Assembly: GCF_031845305.1 (NCBI RefSeq)
Contig: NZ_JAVREH010000003.1
Coordinates: 1-64,000, forward strand
Length of the DNA stretch: 64,000 nucleotides
DNA from: Jatrophihabitans_A lederbergiae
GTDB taxonomy: Bacteria > Actinomycetota > Actinomycetes > Mycobacteriales > Jatrophihabitantaceae
Direction: 5' to 3'
The first letter of the stretch is position 1; each line of letters begins with the position of its first letter. The position numbers were made by a program, and so were the translations under genes. Under the pieces are notes generated by a model, which was not told the origin of the DNA, searched no databases, and saw nothing but the letters and a program-made list of their open reading frames with translations. Shown here piece by piece: positions 26,815 to 38,043 of this stretch.

Positions 26815-27945
26815 GTGCCGCGCTTGCTCGTCGACGCGACGGCCATTCCAGCCGATCTGCGCGGGGTCGGCCGCTACCTCGACCGGCTGGTTCCGGCGCT
26901 CGTCCGGGCCGGCGTCGACGTCACCGCGGTCGCGCAGCAACGTGACCGGTCGCACTTCGAATCCCTGGGCGCGCGGTGCGTACCCGGCGTCTCGGTGCCC
27001 GAGGGCCGCCCGGCGCGGCTGGCCTGGGAGCAGTACGCCCTGCCCTCGATCGTGGCCCGGGTGGCACCGGACGTGCTGCACTCGCCGCACTACACCCATC
27101 CGCTCCGCTGGCGCGGGCCGCTGGTCGTCACCGTCCACGACGCCACGTTCTTCTCCAATCCGGAGTGGCACACCCGCGCGAAGGCCCCGTTCTTCCGGGC
27201 CGCCACCAGGCTAGCGCTGCGCCGGGCCGACGTCTGCGTCGTCGCCTCGCAGGCCACCGCGGATGAGCTGACCAGCCGGCTCGGTACGGCACCGGAGCGG
27301 TTGCAGGTCGCCCACCTGGGCGTGGACACCGAGCTGTTCCACCCGCAACCGGCCGACGTGCGGCAGCGGGTGCGGGCCTCGATCGGCCTCGCCCCGGACG
27401 AGGAGTTCGTGGCGTTCCTCGGCACCCTGGAGCCGCGCAAGAACGTGCCGGCGTTAATCCGGGGCTGGGTCGCCGCCTGCGAGGGCCGCCGGAATCCGCC
27501 GACCCTGGTGCTGGCCGGCGGTGCGGGCTGGGACACCGAACTCGACGCCGCGGTGGCCGCGGTGCCGGCCGGGCTGCGGCTGCTGCGCGCGGGCTACGTG
27601 CCGCTGGAAGACCTGCCGGGCCTGCTGTCCGCGGCCACGGTCGTCAGCTACCCCAGCCTGGGCGAGGGCTTCGGCCTGCCGGTGCTGGAAGCGATGGCGT
27701 GCGGCGCCGCGGTGCTGACGACCCGGCGGTTGTCACTGCCCGAGGTCGGCGGCGATGCGGTGGCCTACACCGAGCCTGACGACGCCGCCATCGGCCAGGC
27801 GCTGAGCCGGTTGCTGGACCAGCCGGAGCTACGGGCGCAACTGAGCCGAGCCGGGCACGCCCGAGCCGCCGGTTTCACCTGGGCCGCCTGTGCCCGGGCG
27901 CACCTCCGCGCGTACGAGACCGCGATCCGGCGGCGCTCGCGTTGA
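26815..27945 (+). CDS. GT4 family glycosyltransferase
   Basis: A 376-residue retaining GT-B enzyme. The N-terminal acceptor side has LLVDATAIPADLRGVGRYLD (the glycine-rich GVGRY loop of WbdA/mannosyltransferase-like GT4s), then FLGTLEPRKNVPALIRGW and the donor-binding SLGEGFGLPVLEAMACGAAV with the two conserved glutamates. GTG 26815 has TGGAG nine bases upstream; an ATG five bases earlier is in the wrong frame. It is coupled to wbbL by a TTGA overlap. GDP-mannose or a deoxy derivative is a likely donor, judging by the locus. Confidence 0.9.
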   Translation: MPRLLVDATAIPADLRGVGRYLDRLVPALVRAGVDVTAVAQQRDRSHFESLGARCVPGVSVPEGRPARLAWEQYALPSIVARVAPDVLHSPHYTHPLRWRGPLVVTVHDATFFSNPEWHTRAKAPFFRAATRLALRRADVCVVASQATADELTSRLGTAPERLQVAHLGVDTELFHPQPADVRQRVRASIGLAPDEEFVAFLGTLEPRKNVPALIRGWVAACEGRRNPPTLVLAGGAGWDTELDAAVAAVPAGLRLLRAGYVPLEDLPGLLSAATVVSYPSLGEGFGLPVLEAMACGAAVLTTRRLSLPEVGGDAVAYTEPDDAAIGQALSRLLDQPELRAQLSRAGHARAAGFTWAACARAHLRAYETAIRRRSR

Positions 27946-28862
27946 CCGCTGTGCAGCGGGACCTCGGGACCGTGGCCGTCGTCGCCGTCACGTTCTCACC
28001 GGGCAGCTCACTCGACTCGTTCCTGGACAGCCTCGCCGGCGCCACCACCCGGCCGGTCGACGTGGTGCTCGCCGACAACGGCTCCACCGACGGATCGCCG
28101 GAACGGGCGGCGACGCGGCAGGGCGTCCGGCTGCTTGCCACCGGTGGCAACCTGGGCTACGGCCGGGCGGCGAATGCCGGAGTGGCAGCAACGGATGCCG
28201 AGTGGGTGGTGGTGGCCAATCCGGACGTCGTCTGGACGGCCGGCTCGCTCGATCAACTGCTCGCGGCGGTGCAACGGTGGCCCCGGGCCGGTGCGCTCGG
28301 GCCGCTGATCCGGACGGCCGATGGTGCGGTCTACCCCTCGGCGCGAGCGCAGCCGTCACTGGGACGCGGCGTCGGCCATGCCCTGCTCGCGCGCTGGTGG
28401 CCGCACAACCCGTGGTCCGCGGCGTACCGGCAAGAGCGGGCGAGCCTGGCCGAGCGCACCGCGGGGTGGCTCTCGGGTGCCTGTCTGCTGCTGCGGCGCG
28501 AGGCATTCGAATCCGTGGGCGGCTTCGACCCGTCCTACTTCATGTACTTCGAGGACGTCGACCTCGGCGCCCGGCTGGCCACGGCCGGCTGGCTGAACGT
28601 GTACGTGCCCACGGCCGAGGTGATCCACGCCGGTTCGCACGCCACCTCCCGGCACGCCGCGGCGATGATCTCCGAGCACCACCGCAGCGCCTGGCGTTTC
28701 CTGAGCCGGCGTTACCGGGGTTGGCGCTGGCTGCCGGTGCGGGTCATGCTGCGGGTCGGACTGAAAGCGCGCGAGTTGGTCGCCCTGCGATCGGGTCGGA
28801 CGGACAGCCCGGTGGTACCGCAGGTGCCCACCGACCAGCTGCAACGAGGGGAGTCTGCGTGA
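27942..28862 (+). CDS. wbbL: WbbL-like rhamnosyltransferase
   Basis: A 306-residue GT2 enzyme closely resembling mycobacterial WbbL, which transfers rhamnose from dTDP-rhamnose to decaprenyl-diphospho-GlcNAc and so builds the arabinogalactan linkage unit. Marks: VVAVTFSPGSSLDSFLDSL, LADNGSTDGSPERA, NLGYGRAANAG, VVANPDV, GWLSGACLLLRREAFESVGG and YFMYFEDVDLGARL. The order wbbL-manC is the same as in M. tuberculosis. The TTG start overlaps the GT4 stop; GTG 27951 is an alternative. It uses the product of rmlB-rmlD. Confidence 0.85.
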   Translation: MTAVQRDLGTVAVVAVTFSPGSSLDSFLDSLAGATTRPVDVVLADNGSTDGSPERAATRQGVRLLATGGNLGYGRAANAGVAATDAEWVVVANPDVVWTAGSLDQLLAAVQRWPRAGALGPLIRTADGAVYPSARAQPSLGRGVGHALLARWWPHNPWSAAYRQERASLAERTAGWLSGACLLLRREAFESVGGFDPSYFMYFEDVDLGARLATAGWLNVYVPTAEVIHAGSHATSRHAAAMISEHHRSAWRFLSRRYRGWRWLPVRVMLRVGLKARELVALRSGRTDSPVVPQVPTDQLQRGESA

Positions 28863-29932
28863 GTGAGCAAGTCGATGCGATCGTGCTGGTCGGCGGTAGG
28901 GGCACCCGACTGCGCCCGCTGACGCTGTCGGCGCCCAAGCCGATGCTGCCGACCGCCGGTGTGCCGTTCCTGACGCACCTGCTGTCGCGGATCCGCGCGG
29001 CCGGGATCAGCCACGTCATCCTCGGCACGAGCTACCAGGCCGAGGTCTTCTCCGCGCACTTCGGGGACGGCGCGTCGCTCGGCCTGGAGCTGGAGTACGT
29101 CGTCGAGAGCGAGCCGCTGGGGACCGGCGGGGCGATCGGCAACGTCGCGCACCTGCTGCGCGAGGACACCGCGATGATCTTCAACGGCGATATCCTCACC
29201 TGCTGCGACCTGGGCTCGCTGCTCCGGGCGCACCGCGACACCAGCGCCGACGTGACCCTGCACCTCACCAAGGTGAGTGACCCCCGGGCCTTCGGCTGCG
29301 TGCCGACCGATCCCGACGGGCGCGTCACGGCGTTCCTGGAGAAGGACCCCAACCCCGTCACGGACCAGATCAACGCCGGCACGTACGTGTTCTCCCGCGA
29401 GGTCGTCGAGGCGATTCCCACCGACCGACCGGTGTCGGTCGAGCGCGAGACGTTTCCGGGCCTGCTCGCCGACGGCGCCGTGGTGACCGGCTACATCGAC
29501 TCCACCTATTGGCGCGACCTCGGAAAGCCCAGTGACTTCGTCGCGGGCTCTGCCGACCTGGTGCGCGGCATCGCCCCGACCGACGCGCTGCCCGGGCCGA
29601 TCGGCGACTTCCTGGCGCTCGAGGGGGCCACCATCGCCGAGGGCGCGACCGTCACCGGCGGTGCCACCATCGGCCGGGACTGTGTCGTCGAGAGCGGCGC
29701 GGTGGTCGACGGCGCGGTGCTGTTCGACGGTGCCCGGGTCCGCTCCGGCGCGGTGGTGCGGGCCAGCATCGTCGGGCGGGACGCCGTCATCGGCAGCGGC
29801 ACTACCCTGTGTGATGTGGTCATCGGTGACCGCTCGGTGATCGGCACCGGGATCGAGCTGCTGCACGGCGCCCGGGTCTGGCCCGACGTCACGCTGGCCG
29901 ACGGCTCGATCCGGTTCTCCGCCGACGCCTGA
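28859..29932 (+). CDS. manC: Mannose-1-phosphate guanylyltransferase
   Basis: A 357-residue nucleotidyltransferase making GDP-mannose from mannose-1-phosphate and GTP. IVLVGGRGTRLRPLT (residues 8-22) is the nucleotide-binding signature with K32 in APKPMLP; FNGDILT holds the metal-binding aspartate; the C-terminal third is a left-handed beta-helix of hexapeptide repeats (GATIAEGATVTGGATIG). A glucose-1-phosphate specificity cannot be excluded, but the neighbours (wbbL upstream, manB and manA downstream) and synteny with Rv3264c favour mannose. GTG 28859 overlaps the wbbL stop as GTGA. Confidence 0.88.
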   Translation: MSEQVDAIVLVGGRGTRLRPLTLSAPKPMLPTAGVPFLTHLLSRIRAAGISHVILGTSYQAEVFSAHFGDGASLGLELEYVVESEPLGTGGAIGNVAHLLREDTAMIFNGDILTCCDLGSLLRAHRDTSADVTLHLTKVSDPRAFGCVPTDPDGRVTAFLEKDPNPVTDQINAGTYVFSREVVEAIPTDRPVSVERETFPGLLADGAVVTGYIDSTYWRDLGKPSDFVAGSADLVRGIAPTDALPGPIGDFLALEGATIAEGATVTGGATIGRDCVVESGAVVDGAVLFDGARVRSGAVVRASIVGRDAVIGSGTTLCDVVIGDRSVIGTGIELLHGARVWPDVTLADGSIRFSADA

Positions 29933-29988
29933 GCGCCAGGCGGTTCATGGTCCAGCCGAGGGTGAGCGGCAGTTCGAGAGGAAGCGCC

Positions 29989-30912
29989 ATGCCCGTCCGG
30001 GAGGCCCGCTGGCGGGCGTCGCGGCCGATCGACCTGGCCCGTACCCTCGCGCCGCTGTGTCACGGCCGTGGTGATCCGACCACCCGTTTCGCGGGCGCAG
30101 ACTTCTGGTGGGCCTGCCGGACGGCCGACGGCCCGGGCACCGTCCGGGTGTCGGTCGTCGCGGACGAGGTGCGGTCCCAGGCCTGGGGACCGGGCGCGTC
30201 CCGGCTGCTCGACGCCGTGCCAGAGCTGGTCGGTGAGTCCGATGACTGGACCGAGCTCGACGTCAGCGGGCACCGGGTGCTGCGCGAGGTTCGCCACCGG
30301 CGCCCGGGCGTGCGGTTGCCGCGGACCGGCCGGATGCTGGACTCCCTCGTCCCGGCGATCCTGGAGCAGCGGGTCACCGGCCACGAAGCATTCCGGGCTT
30401 GGCGGCTGCTGGTCAGGACGTTCGGCGAGCGCGCGCCAGGACCGTCCGAGGCGGAGCTGTGGTTGCCGCCGGAGCCGGCCACGCTGCTCAGCGTGCCGAG
30501 CTGGGACTGGCACCGCTTCGGCGTGGACGGCCGGCGCTACCGCGCGGTGCGGGCGGCGGCGATGGTCGCCAACCGGCTGGAGGAATGCGTGCAGCTGTCG
30601 CCGGCGGCGGGCTTCGAGTCGGCGCGCCGTCGGTTGCAGGCTGTTCCGGGGGTGGGGGAGTGGACCGCGGCGGAGACGACGCTGCGGGCGCTCGGAGATC
30701 CGGACGCGGTCAGCGTGGGGGATTTCCACCTCAGCAACCGGGTCGGCTTCGCGCTGACCGGTGCCGCGCGGACGGACGACGCCACCATGCTGCGGCTGCT
30801 GGAGCCGTGGCGGGGCCAGCGCGCCCGGGTGATCCGGCTGATCCTGCTCAGCGGGCTGATGCCACCGAAGTTCGGGCCCCGGTTCAGCCCGAACGACATC
30901 TCCCGCATCTGA
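29989..30912 (+). CDS. DNA-3-methyladenine glycosylase 2-like protein (HhH-GPD)
   Basis: A 307-residue base-excision-repair glycosylase of the AlkA class. The helix-hairpin-helix is RLQAVPGVGEWTAAETTL (about residues 216-233) and the catalytic aspartate is in DAVSVGDFHLSNRV. The N-terminal domain is beta-rich, as in AlkA. No iron-sulphur cysteines are present, unlike EndoIII/MutY. ATG 29989 is chosen because AGGA lies seven bases upstream; ATG 29947 would add 14 residues. It follows manC on the same strand and converges with the serine hydrolase. Confidence 0.85.
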   Translation: MPVREARWRASRPIDLARTLAPLCHGRGDPTTRFAGADFWWACRTADGPGTVRVSVVADEVRSQAWGPGASRLLDAVPELVGESDDWTELDVSGHRVLREVRHRRPGVRLPRTGRMLDSLVPAILEQRVTGHEAFRAWRLLVRTFGERAPGPSEAELWLPPEPATLLSVPSWDWHRFGVDGRRYRAVRAAAMVANRLEECVQLSPAAGFESARRRLQAVPGVGEWTAAETTLRALGDPDAVSVGDFHLSNRVGFALTGAARTDDATMLRLLEPWRGQRARVIRLILLSGLMPPKFGPRFSPNDISRI

Positions 30913-30931
30913 GGAGCCAACCGGGGGCGCC

Positions 30932-31765
30932 TCAGCCGAAGGCGTCGAGCACCGCGTCCGACAGCACGGGCCAGGCCTGCGCGGCCCAGTCGTCGAAGTC
31001 CCGGTCCGCCAGGGCCACCAGGCCGAGCCCCGCCTGTGGATCGATCCAGATCATGGTGCCGCTGCGGCCGAAGTGGCCGAACGTGGCGGCGGAGTTGCGG
31101 GGCGAGGTCCAGTGCGGGTTCTTCCCGCCGCGGAGCTCGAACCCCAGCCCCCAGTCGTTCGGGTCCTGACTGCCGTAGCCGGGCAGCACCCCGCGCAGGC
31201 CGGGGAAGGCCACCGTGGTCGCGGCCCGGACGGTGCTGGGGTGCAGCAGGCCGGTCGGGTTCAGCAGCTCCGAGAGCAGCGCCGCCAGATCGGTCACCGA
31301 GCCCCAGCCGTGGCTGGCCGGCGAGCCTTCCAGGCTGGCGGTGGACATGCCGAGCGGCCGGAACACCGCAGCGGCCAGGTAGTCGGCGAAGGCGATGTCG
31401 GTGGCGCCGGCGACGATTTCGCCTATCAGGTCGTACCCCGCATTGGAGTAGATCCGGCGGGTGCCCGGCGCGGCGGCCCGCTGCCGCCGGTCCGGCGCGA
31501 TTCCGGAGGCGTGCGCGAGCAGGTGCGCCAGGGTGGCTCCGGGCAGCTCGGCGGCCAGGGCCGGGTCAGGTAGTGGCTGATCCAGGCTGACCGCTTCTTC
31601 CTCCACCGCGATCAGCGTGGCCAGGGCCGCGAGCGGCTTGGTGACCGAGGCCAGCCGGAACCGCAGTGCCACGTCGCCGGCCGTGGCGAGCACACCGTCC
31701 GGGCCGACCACCGCCGCGGCCGCGTTGGGAACCGGCCACGAGGACAGCCGATCGAGAGGGTTCAT
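30932..31765 (-). CDS. Serine hydrolase, class C beta-lactamase/esterase family
   Basis: A 277-residue enzyme with the penicillin-recognising fold. SVTK at residues 40-43 carries the nucleophile S40 and K43; YSN at 106-108 is the second motif; HFG at 231-233 replaces KTG, as in EstB-like esterases and D-aminopeptidases. No signal peptide is visible, so it is probably cytoplasmic. That argues against peptidoglycan as substrate. The start overlaps the stop of fbiB as ATGA, and fbiB overlaps fbiA in the same way, so it is a member of the F420 operon. Substrate unknown. Confidence 0.85.
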   Translation of the reverse strand: MNPLDRLSSWPVPNAAAAVVGPDGVLATAGDVALRFRLASVTKPLAALATLIAVEEEAVSLDQPLPDPALAAELPGATLAHLLAHASGIAPDRRQRAAAPGTRRIYSNAGYDLIGEIVAGATDIAFADYLAAAVFRPLGMSTASLEGSPASHGWGSVTDLAALLSELLNPTGLLHPSTVRAATTVAFPGLRGVLPGYGSQDPNDWGLGFELRGGKNPHWTSPRNSAATFGHFGRSGTMIWIDPQAGLGLVALADRDFDDWAAQAWPVLSDAVLDAFG

Positions 31766-33138
31766 CGGCCCAACTCCGCCTGTCGCAGCGCGCTGGCCCG
31801 GACGGCGGCGGCGATCAGCCGGGGCAGCTCGGGCGCGATACCGGCCGGCAGGTCCTCGACTCCGAACCAGCGCAGGTCGTCGGACTCCGAGCTGATCACG
31901 GCCTCGGCACCCGCCGGGGCGCGGCCGACGAAGCGGACGTCGAAGTGCCGGGTCGGGATGCCCAGCGAGCAGGTGATCGCATGCACGTCCAGGTCGACCG
32001 GAACCGGGTTCAGCTCGATGCCGGCGATGCCGCTCTCTTCCAGGGCCTCCCGTGCGGCGGCCGCCAGCAGCGACGCGTCGTCGTCCTCGATGTGCCCGCC
32101 GAGCTGCAGCCAGGCGCCGACCCGGGGGTGCAGGGTCAGCAGTACCCGCGTCCCGTCGCTGTCGAGCAGTACGGTGCTGGCGGTGACGTGGCCCGGTGCG
32201 CTGGCCCGGCGGGTCGCGTCCGGACGGGCGGCCAGCAGGCCGTAGAAACCCTCGCGGATCGCCGACTGGCCGGTGTCGTCCGCCGGGTCCAGCCGCATCG
32301 AGGCCAGCGTGGCGAGCACGTCGGCGTGCAGCGCCGACACGTCGGGGGCGTCCGGGCTCGGGGCGCTCTGGGCGCGGCCCAGGGCAATCGCCTCGGCCGT
32401 CCCCATCCGGAACAGGTCGTCTGCCGAGCCCCGGATCAGGGCGGACGAGCCCTTGCCGTCGTCGTCGTGGGCATAGCCGCGGATCACGGCGACCGGCACG
32501 TCGCTGAGCTTGCCCTTCACCAGGTCACCGGCCGCGGCGAGCTCGTCGGCGACGGCGACCTCGGTGACCGACAGCTGGTTGCCGTGCTTGTCCCGGGCGC
32601 CCCGCTCGTCCAGCACCGCGCTGAGCCCGGCGGCGCCGATGGCGACGTCGGAGATCCCGTGCCGCCAGGGTCGCCCCATCGAGTCGGAGATGACCACGGC
32701 CACCGTGGTTCCGCACCGCTCGATGATGGCTTCGCGCAGCCGCCGGGCGGAGGCGTCCGGGTCCAGCGGCAGCAGGGCGATCTCGTTCCGGCTGACGTTC
32801 GAGGCGTCCACCCCGGCTGCGGCCAGCACCAGTCCGTGCCGGGTCTCGGCGATCCGCAGGGGGCCCCGGCGGGCGATGACCCGGACGCTCTCGTCGTCGA
32901 TCGCGCGCTGCCGGATCGCTTCGCGCTCGATCGCGTCGCCGGTGGCCGGGATCAGCCGGCCCTCGACCTTGGACACGATCTTGGACGTGACCACCAGGAC
33001 GTCGCCGTCGCGCAGCCAGGGGGCGCACCGCAGCAGCTCGCCGACCAGGTCGTCGCCGGGGCGCAGCTCGGCCATCCCGGGCACGGGCAGGATCTCGATG
33101 CCGGCTGGACGCTCCGGAACGGCAGGCTGCCAGCTCAT
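31762..33138 (-). CDS. fbiB: F420-0:gamma-glutamyl ligase fused to a Nudix hydrolase
   Basis: A 458-residue fusion. Residues 12 to about 255 are CofE, the GTP-dependent ligase adding glutamates to F420-0: EILPVPGMAELRPGDDL, VLVVTSKIVSKVEGRL, RNEIALLPLDP and SDSMGRPWRHGISDVAIG are all present. Mycobacterial FbiB continues with an FMN-dependent nitroreductase-fold domain. Here residues about 265-458 are instead a Nudix hydrolase, with GHVTASTVLLDSDGTRVLL and a GGHIE-type Nudix box ending AAREALEESGI (about 347-371). The nitroreductase half, which reduces dehydro-F420, is absent. ATGA overlaps join it to fbiA and to the serine hydrolase. Confidence 0.88.
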   Translation of the reverse strand: MSWQPAVPERPAGIEILPVPGMAELRPGDDLVGELLRCAPWLRDGDVLVVTSKIVSKVEGRLIPATGDAIEREAIRQRAIDDESVRVIARRGPLRIAETRHGLVLAAAGVDASNVSRNEIALLPLDPDASARRLREAIIERCGTTVAVVISDSMGRPWRHGISDVAIGAAGLSAVLDERGARDKHGNQLSVTEVAVADELAAAGDLVKGKLSDVPVAVIRGYAHDDDGKGSSALIRGSADDLFRMGTAEAIALGRAQSAPSPDAPDVSALHADVLATLASMRLDPADDTGQSAIREGFYGLLAARPDATRRASAPGHVTASTVLLDSDGTRVLLTLHPRVGAWLQLGGHIEDDDASLLAAAAREALEESGIAGIELNPVPVDLDVHAITCSLGIPTRHFDVRFVGRAPAGAEAVISSESDDLRWFGVEDLPAGIAPELPRLIAAAVRASALRQAELGR

Positions 33139-34127
33139 GTCGCGTCCCGCTGTGCCGAGCCGGTGGCCCCGGCGATGCCTACCAGCGCTGCCGCGTCGCG
33201 CACCATGCCGGCGGTGACCTGGTCGCTGCTCATCAGCAGGTCCCGGGCACGCACCGCGATGCCGTCGAGTTCCGCGGTGTCACCGGGATGGATCAGCCAG
33301 CCGTCGAGGATGCCGTCCGCCGAGCGGGCGCCGTAGAAACCGCCCACCCCCGCCGCGGACGTCTCGACGCCGAGCACCGGCAGGCAGGCGTCCGCCATGC
33401 CGCGGACCGGCGCGTTGCCGATGATGGGGGACAGGCCGACGATGGGCGCGCTCGCGGACCGCAGCGCCTCTCGCATGCCGGGGACGTTCAGGATCGTGTT
33501 GATCGATACCACCGGGTTCGAGGGGGAAACCAGGATCAGGTCGGCACCGGAGATCGCGTCCAGCACACCGGCCGCGGGCGAGGCGGTGTCCAGGCCGACC
33601 TGGACGAACGCCAGCGCCGGGATGCCGGCGCGGTAGCGAACCCACCACTCCTGGAAGTGGATCGCGCGGCGCTTGCCGTCTTGCTCGATCACCACGTGGG
33701 TCTCGCACCGGTCATCGCTCATCGGCAGCAGCCGGATGCCGGTCTGCCAGCGCTGGCACAACGCGGCGGTGACGTCGGAGAGCGGATAGCCGTTCTCCAG
33801 CATCTGGGTACGGACCAGGTGGGTGGCGATATCGAGATCGCCGAGGCCGAACCAGGTCGGCTCGGCGCCGTACTCGGCGAGCTCGTCCTTGATCCGCCAG
33901 GTCTCACCGGCCCGGCCCCAGCCACGCTCGACGTCGACCGCGCCGGCCAGGGTGTACATGACGCTGTCGAGGTCCGGGCAGATCCGCAGGCCGTGCATGG
34001 TGACGTCGTCGCCGGTGTTCACGATCGCGGTCACCTCGTCGGCCCGGCCGTCGCTGGTGGCGAACCGCCGGACGCCCTGAAGAAATCTGGCGCCGCCGAC
34101 GCCACCTGCCAACACCGTGATCTGCAC
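33135..34127 (-). CDS. fbiA: 2-phospho-L-lactate / phosphoenolpyruvyl transferase (CofD)
   Basis: A 330-residue enzyme that transfers the phospholactyl or phosphoenolpyruvyl group from its GDP-activated form to Fo, giving (dehydro-)F420-0. The N-terminal nucleotide motif QITVLAGGVGGARFLQGV, the Fo-site VNTGDDVTMHGLRICPDLD, and LILVSPSNPVVSINTIL are CofD signatures. It starts at GTG 34127. The guanylyltransferase that activates the donor (CofC/FbiD) is not in the window. First gene of an fbiA-fbiB-hydrolase operon. Confidence 0.93.
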   Translation of the reverse strand: MQITVLAGGVGGARFLQGVRRFATSDGRADEVTAIVNTGDDVTMHGLRICPDLDSVMYTLAGAVDVERGWGRAGETWRIKDELAEYGAEPTWFGLGDLDIATHLVRTQMLENGYPLSDVTAALCQRWQTGIRLLPMSDDRCETHVVIEQDGKRRAIHFQEWWVRYRAGIPALAFVQVGLDTASPAAGVLDAISGADLILVSPSNPVVSINTILNVPGMREALRSASAPIVGLSPIIGNAPVRGMADACLPVLGVETSAAGVGGFYGARSADGILDGWLIHPGDTAELDGIAVRARDLLMSSDQVTAGMVRDAAALVGIAGATGSAQRDAT

Positions 34128-34226
34128 TCTGGAAACCTATTCGATGAAGCCGGGAGCACCCCAGCCAGGCTGACCGCCGCTGCCACCGGCAGGTTCAGTA
34201 ACGGCGGGTTCAGTAACGGTAACGGC

Positions 34227-34859
34227 TCAGAGGAAGGGGACGGGACGGGCCTTGCGCATCGCGACCAGCGCCGCCCTGGTCGAGGCGAGCACCGCCTCCT
34301 CGGCGGCGGGATCAGCACCGGAAGCGGCCAGCTGGGGTCGCAGCCAGGACTTGACCAACCGGCCCGCGGCCCGTGGCGCTGCTCGCCGGTCACCGACGCC
34401 ATAACCCGCCGCGAGCACGGCGACGATCGTCAGTGACAGGTCTTCGGCGGGCTGCCGGCTGGCCAGCAGCTGGGCGATCCGTTGCTGTTCCACGACGGTG
34501 GCGCCCGCCGCGGTGTCGACGATCCGGCCGTTCTCGACCCGCCAGCGGCCGGCCGTGACCAGAGCGGCGGTGGCGGCCTCGCGGTCCGGGTCGACGTGGT
34601 TGAACCAGCGCTTCCAGGGGGTCGGCCGGCGCGCCACCACCGCCGCGTGGACCGCGTCCGGCAGCGGCTGTCCAATGGCACTCTCGCCGACGGGATGCGG
34701 AAAGCGGCCACCGATCAGCCTGCCGGACAGCGCCAGCTCGGCGAACAGCGCAGCGCGGACGGCGATGCCGACCTGGGTGTGGCGGCGGACCCGGCCGCGG
34801 ACCGGGTCCAGCCCGAGCCGGCACACCAGCAGGGCAGCGGGCTCGGCGGGTTCGGTCAT
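34227..34859 (-). CDS. GPP34 (GOLPH3-like) family protein
   Basis: A 210-residue soluble protein of the GPP34 family, whose eukaryotic member GOLPH3 binds phosphatidylinositol-4-phosphate at the Golgi. ALFAELALSGRLIG, DREAATAALVTAGRWRVENGRI and the all-helical pattern ending MRKARPVPFL fit the actinobacterial versions. The bacterial function is unknown. It lies 100 bases upstream of fbiA on the same strand and is divergent from fbiC, so it may be the first gene of the F420 transcript. Confidence 0.75.
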   Translation of the reverse strand: MTEPAEPAALLVCRLGLDPVRGRVRRHTQVGIAVRAALFAELALSGRLIGGRFPHPVGESAIGQPLPDAVHAAVVARRPTPWKRWFNHVDPDREAATAALVTAGRWRVENGRIVDTAAGATVVEQQRIAQLLASRQPAEDLSLTIVAVLAAGYGVGDRRAAPRAAGRLVKSWLRPQLAASGADPAAEEAVLASTRAALVAMRKARPVPFL

Positions 34860-34982
34860 CGGCAGCGCGCCGGCGGAAAGATCCTCATGTCGGGGGCCAA
34901 GACTAGCCGGGGCAGCTGGGACCGGGCATCCTCGCCTTCCGGTCGGCGACCTCGCGCACCCGGCATCCTCGCGCCGCCTGGT

Positions 34983-34994
34983 TAGGCTTCAAGA

Positions 34995-34997
<3 letters not shown>
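34983..34997 (+). promoter_or_regulatory. Leaderless promoter of fbiC
   Basis: TAGGCT at 34983-34988 lies six bases before the fbiC GTG (34995), the spacing of a -10 box for a transcript that begins at the start codon. There is no ribosome-binding site upstream of this GTG, which supports a leaderless mRNA. Confidence 0.5.
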
Positions 34998-37505
<2,508 letters not shown>

Positions 37506-37551
37506 CGTCTCATCCCGCTCTGACGAATCTGAGCGAATACCAGGTCTCAGC

Positions 37552-37581
37552 TTGACGAACCGGTAACGACACGAGTGTAAT
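37552..37581 (+). promoter_or_regulatory. Predicted promoter of whiB
   Basis: TTGACG (37552-37557) and TGTAAT (37576-37581) are separated by 18 bases, close to the housekeeping sigma consensus. Transcription would begin near 37588, leaving a 5' leader of about 100 bases before the whiB start. Confidence 0.55.
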
Positions 37582-37688
37582 TCCAGATGTGTCGTTCAGC
37601 TTATGCGGTCGTCACACCAGCCGATTGGCACACCGAGGCTCCACGCCCCGGTCGGCCAGCCAGTCTCAACCCGCAGTAGGAGATCACC

Positions 37689-37970
37689 GTGACGGAATCC
37701 ACCGCCTACCTTGCTGACGCGGACCTGTCAGACATCTTCGGCCTGCCCGAGGAGCAGAACTGGCAGGAACGTGCGCTGTGCTCACAAACGGACCCCGAGG
37801 CGTTCTTCCCCGAGAAGGGCGGCTCGACCCGTGAGGCGAAGAAAATCTGTGTCGGCTGCGAGGTGCGCGGCGAATGCCTCGAATACGCCCTCGAGCACGA
37901 CGAGCGCTTCGGCATCTGGGGCGGCCTCAGCGAGCGCGAGCGCCGTCGTGTGAAGCGCCGCGCCAGCTAG
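37689..37970 (+). CDS. whiB2: WhiB-family iron-sulphur regulator (WhiB2/WhmD type)
   Basis: A 93-residue transcription regulator. Four cysteines, C31, C54, C57 and C63 (C-x22-C-x2-C-x5-C), bind a [4Fe-4S] cluster; GIWGG at 75-79 is the sigma-factor-binding turn; the C-terminus ERERRRVKRRAS is the basic DNA-binding tail. WhiB2/WhmD controls septation and division. The assignment to WhiB2 rests on the sequence LCSQTDPEAFFPEKGGSTR and on synteny with Rv3260c, next to the DUF3499 and manB genes. GTG 37689 has TAGGAG seven bases upstream. A hairpin follows the stop. Confidence 0.92.
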   Translation: MTESTAYLADADLSDIFGLPEEQNWQERALCSQTDPEAFFPEKGGSTREAKKICVGCEVRGECLEYALEHDERFGIWGGLSERERRRVKRRAS

Positions 37971-37979
37971 TCCCGATCG

Positions 37980-38006
37980 CTGACCGGCCGAACCAAGGCC
38001 GGTCGG
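37980..38006. terminator. Hairpin after whiB
   Basis: GACCGGCC (37982-37989) pairs perfectly with GGCCGGTC (37997-38004) across a seven-base loop; two weaker pairs extend it. It lies between the convergent whiB and metallopeptidase-like genes and could stop both transcripts. No T-tract. Confidence 0.6.
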
Positions 38007-38043
38007 CGCGGGCCCGGACCGCACGAACACCGGACGGGCGGGC

